This document shows, in pieces, positions 61,735-64,000 of a DNA stretch of 64,000 nucleotides. Source of the stretch: CBDFKB01 sp965248715 (GTDB lineage: Bacteria > Pseudomonadota > Alphaproteobacteria > Rhizobiales > Rhizobiaceae); NCBI GenBank assembly GCA_965248715.1, contig CBDFKB010000004.1, forward strand, positions 68,917 through 132,916, given 5' to 3'. Every line of letters begins with the position of its first letter. The stretch's first letter is position 1. The notes below the pieces were generated by a model. That model did not search any database. It had not been told where the DNA came from and was given only the letters and a program-made list of their open reading frames with translations. The translations under genes were made by a program, and so were the position numbers.

Positions 61735-62478
61735 TCAAGCCGGGCTTGTGAGCGTTTTCTTTTTACGGCTGTGCGAGAAGCGGTATGAGTTGTTGCCGGT
61801 TTCAATGATTGAGCAATGATGTGTGATCCTGTCGAGGAGTGCTGTTGTCATCTTGGGATCGCCAAAGACGGAGACCCATTCGCCAAATTCCAGGTTGGTG
61901 GTAATGATGACACTGGTATTTTCATAGAGTTTGCTGATGAGATGGAAGAGCAGTGCTCCACCTGATTTAGGGAATGGAATGTAGCCCAATTCATCGATGA
62001 TGACGCAATCGGTCTGGCTGAGCTGGCGGATAATTTTACCGGTGTTTCCCTCAGCTTGTTCCCTGATCAGCGCATTAATGAGATCAACCGCATTATGGAA
62101 GCGCGCTTTTTTGCCCTGAGCGATAAGTGCCGTTGCCAGTGCAATGGCGATGTGGGTTTTACCGGTTCCAGTACCGCCGACAAGGATCAGGTTGTGGGCA
62201 TCGTGTGTGAATTGACCGGTGCATAGCTGTTTGATCTCAGCGGGCTTCACAGCCGATGCGCCATAGTCGAATGTGGCAAAGTCTTTATGATGAGGAAAGC
62301 GAGCAATGCGCATCTGGTATTGAATGGAGCGCACACGCCGCTCAACAGTTTCCGCATTGATCAGTTGTTTGAGCGCTGTTGTCAGATTGAGCGGGGTGCG
62401 GGCCGTTAGCAAGTCCTGTGCACTTTGTGCCATGCCGTGCAGGCGCAGGGCTGTAAGCTGTTCAATGATGGCATTCAT
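61735..62478 (-). CDS. istB: IS21 helper ATPase IstB
   Basis: This 247-residue AAA+ ATPase has Walker A LVGGTGTGKTHIAIALATAL near residue 100, Walker B DCVIIDELGYIP, and sensor motif ITTNLEFGEW. It recruits target DNA to the IstA transposase. The gene is intact and overlaps istA by four bases, the usual arrangement. With istA broken the element is not autonomous. Confidence 0.93.
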   Translation of the reverse strand: MNAIIEQLTALRLHGMAQSAQDLLTARTPLNLTTALKQLINAETVERRVRSIQYQMRIARFPHHKDFATFDYGASAVKPAEIKQLCTGQFTHDAHNLILVGGTGTGKTHIAIALATALIAQGKKARFHNAVDLINALIREQAEGNTGKIIRQLSQTDCVIIDELGYIPFPKSGGALLFHLISKLYENTSVIITTNLEFGEWVSVFGDPKMTTALLDRITHHCSIIETGNNSYRFSHSRKKKTLTSPA

Positions 62479-62693
62479 GACATCACCCGCGGCGTTGCAT
62501 AAAGCAGCTCATAGCGTTTGCAATCGGCTTGTGGCATTACCTGCAGCTGTGGATAGCAATGGGTCCGGGGCAGCGGATCAATCACTGGTTCCACAAGCTG
62601 GTTGATCAGGTTGGTGATTGCCGGCAGGCGCGTTGTTTTTTGCTCAACAGCCAGATCGCAAGCTATTTCCACTGTCTCGATCCCGTGTTCCTG

Positions 62694-62733
62694 GGCTCGT
62701 TGTCGGCAGGCGATGTTTGCATCGCCGAGAGGG
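62694..62733 (-). repeat. hairpin micro-element, copy 4 (in istA)
   Basis: On the minus strand: CCCTCTCG, then GCGATGCAAACATCGC with a perfect 7-bp stem, then CTGCCGACAACGAG. Flanks CCCTCTCG and TGCCG agree with the other copies; the stem differs. It breaks the istA frame between ELLM and EHGIETVEIA. Confidence 0.65.
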
Positions 62734-63420
62734 GCATCAAAAGTTCAACAAAGTCTCGGTCACCGCCTTTGGTATCCATGTAGCGGGCCTTGATTTTGTT
62801 CATGGCGGCGGGAAGCTGCCATTCCATAAAAGGTGCACCATTGCGCAAAGCTCCGGGTTTGCGCGACAGAAGCGGCACATAGTGCCAAGGCTCAAAGTAA
62901 CTGATGTTCTTTGTAAAATGACGTTTGTGTTCGGCGATCACCTCATCGGCGGCAACCAGGACAATTCGACTTGCATAAGCCCGCAACGAGACATGGCGCC
63001 CGGCATACCGGGCAGGAACGCTGTAACGGTTACTGTCATATTGAACCAGGCAGGTGGAGCGCACACGCACTGCTTTCTCAACATAACCGTCAAAGCCAAG
63101 CCCCAGTGGCCGCAGTTCGGCGCGTTCCAATGCAAGGACTTCATCAATGGTTTGCTCTTTTTGTTCGGGGTGGCGCCGCGAACCCAACGCGTTACAGCGC
63201 GCAAACAGCCAGGTATTCAAACTTTCCAGATCATCAAAGCACAGCTTGGGGGTGAACAATTGGCGGCGTAAATCCTGAACCTGGTTCTCAACTTGGCCTT
63301 TCTCCCAGCCAGCTGCGGGCGTGCAGGCAACCGGTTCCATAACGTAATGGTTCATCAATGCCAAAAAGCGCGGATGGAATATCCGCATCTTTGAACGCGA
63401 CACATAGGTCACCACCGCCT

Positions 63421-63453
63421 TTGGGCTCTGCACAAGGCAGGAGCCGGGTGTCT
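63421..63453 (-). repeat. possible hairpin insertion in istA
   Basis: About 33 nt encoding PGSCLVQSPKA are inserted after IIDNPKT, where relatives go straight to MVTYVSRSK. It contains GGCTC..TGC..GCAGAGCC, a stem with one bulge. Its flanks match the micro-element consensus only weakly, so membership in the family is uncertain. The frame is kept. Confidence 0.45.
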
Positions 63454-63631
63454 TGGGATTGTCGATGATGACCCGGCGCGGTACCCCCGTCATAAAATGC
63501 CAATGCCCGCATAAAGGCATCCAGCACCATCTCCTGGGATTCACCAGGATAAGCCACCACAAAAGGCTTGCGAGAATGGCACAAACGGAAGTGCGCAACC
63601 TTGATCTTGTGTTCTACGCCACCCAGAATGT

Positions 63632-64000
63632 CCGTTGTCAGACAGCAATCGTGGTTTGTGCTGAACAGTAACCTGGTCACAGCCTGATGCCTGCAAGGCC
63701 AGTTCCAGCGTATCGGTGACATCACTTGTCTTCATTGTGGCGCACAGTTTCCAGGCCACTACGTAGCGTGAGAAGTCGTCTAGAATGGTCGACAGATAAT
63801 ACCAGCCCCAGCCAACGATCTTGATGTAGGTAAAATCCGTCTGCCACATCTGATTGATGGCCGTCGTCTTGTCACGGAACTCATCGGCAGCCTTGATCAC
63901 CACAAAGGCTGGGCTGGTGATGAGGTCGTGGGCCTTCAACAGCCTGTAAACGCTGGCCTCCGAGACAAAGTATCTTTGGATATCAGTGAACCGCACAGCC
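63632..64000 (-). pseudogene. IS3-type transposase OrfB fragment, partial at window edge
   Basis: The frame reads VSEASVYRLLKAHDLITSPA, FRDKTTAINQMWQTDFTYI, LSTILDDFSRYVVAWKLC and HKPRLLSDNG. These contain the first two Asp positions of an rve/DDE core as in IS3-group OrfB proteins. It stops matching after LLSDNG, where istA sequence begins. The start may lie beyond the window. Confidence 0.75.

Larger units (their letters stand above)
61571..63632 (-). mobile_element. IS21 family element, truncated
   Basis: The right end starts TGTCAATGAGCG and carries two copies of TTTAAAACTGACCC, the terminal repeats bound by IS21 transposases. istB and a degenerate istA follow. The left end of the element is missing where it meets an IS3-like fragment at about 63632. 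Non-coding DNA between the end and istB holds inverted GC-rich sequence (CCCGCTTCGCGAAG). Confidence 0.85.
62475..63632 (-). pseudogene. istA: IS21 transposase istA, degenerate
   Basis: Recognisable parts in order are GGVEHKIKVAHFRLCHSRKP, VPRRVIIDNPKT, VTYVSRSKMRIFHPRFLALM, AAGWEKGQVENQVQDLRRQL, YSVPARYAGRHVSLRAYASR and, at the end, EIACDLAVEQKTTRLPAITN. Three frames are involved. The N-terminal third, with helix-turn-helix and first catalytic Asp, is replaced by an IS3-type fragment. Near 63498 one shift separates AFYDG from GVPRR; near 62700 a hairpin micro-element causes a second. A further 33-nt addition follows DNPKT. Confidence 0.82.

Noticed and set aside
1..64000. tRNA or rRNA genes and an island attachment site in a tRNA
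   Set aside because: I looked for TpsiC-arm (GGTTCGAATCC-like) and rRNA core sequences, especially near 52.5 kb and 59.6 kb, and saw none. A covariance-model scan would settle it.

Overview
The window looks like about 52.5 kb of the core chromosome of an alphaproteobacterium followed by about 11.5 kb of accessory DNA. The assignment to Alphaproteobacteria rests on ExoR (a Sel1-repeat periplasmic protein), the hemC-hemD-mitofilin-hemY order, a GpsA/TsaD/HemC neighbourhood, an L32 with the alphaproteobacterial N-terminus, and dispersed palindromic repeats of the RIME type known from Rhizobiales. A DddP-type DMSP lyase suggests a marine organism or one associated with algae. I cannot name a genus. 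I saw no tRNA, rRNA or CRISPR array.

Layout, left to right. 0.3-6.4 kb: a co-oriented minus-strand cluster of dddP, an isopenicillin-N-synthase-like 2OG-Fe(II) oxygenase, and a complete BMP-type (nucleoside-family) ABC transporter whose last permease runs off the edge. 6.7-17 kb: DUF427 protein, exoR, ilvD, a methyltransferase relic, a beta-carbonic anhydrase, a secreted cysteine-rich repeat protein, purH and a UMF1-type MFS transporter. 17-24 kb: pyridoxal kinase, a complete zinc uptake locus (znuA divergent from znuCB with a Zur-box-like palindrome), a second 2OG oxygenase, a 50-residue Flp pilin, and mutT. 24-34 kb: a PAS-GGDEF-EAL protein, gamma-glutamyltransferase, rpmF, mtgA, a polyprenyl synthase, an M20 amidohydrolase, a D,D-carboxypeptidase and TusA. 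34.5-38.1 kb: a translationally coupled flippase / GNAT / JmjC-cupin trio. 38.6-52.5 kb: EVE protein, gpsA-tsaD, hemCD, mitofilin (Mic60) and hemY, two glycosyltransferases, and pyruvate carboxylase.

Intergenic spaces in the core are filled by several families of short palindromic elements whose ends lie at CTAG or TTAG with TA at both borders. The best defined is a unit of about 102 bp with seven copies. One copy sits in frame inside a glycosyltransferase gene. One copy is diverged but keeps its hairpins by paired changes. In at least four places the terminal TAG of an element is the stop codon of the neighbouring gene.

52.5-64 kb is an AT-richer accessory block: a DUF2235 (Tle1-like) hydrolase, a broken coiled-coil gene, a replication-initiator-like gene interrupted at both ends by insertion sequences, a dif-like site directly in front of a Xer-type tyrosine recombinase, a ParD/ParE-like toxin-antitoxin pair, and nested IS5, IS481, IS630, IS21 and IS3-type elements. 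This fits a decayed plasmid or integrative element captured by site-specific recombination. Several transposase genes in this block carry about 40-nt hairpin micro-insertions with conserved flanks and a variable stem. That family is the most unusual thing I saw in the window.
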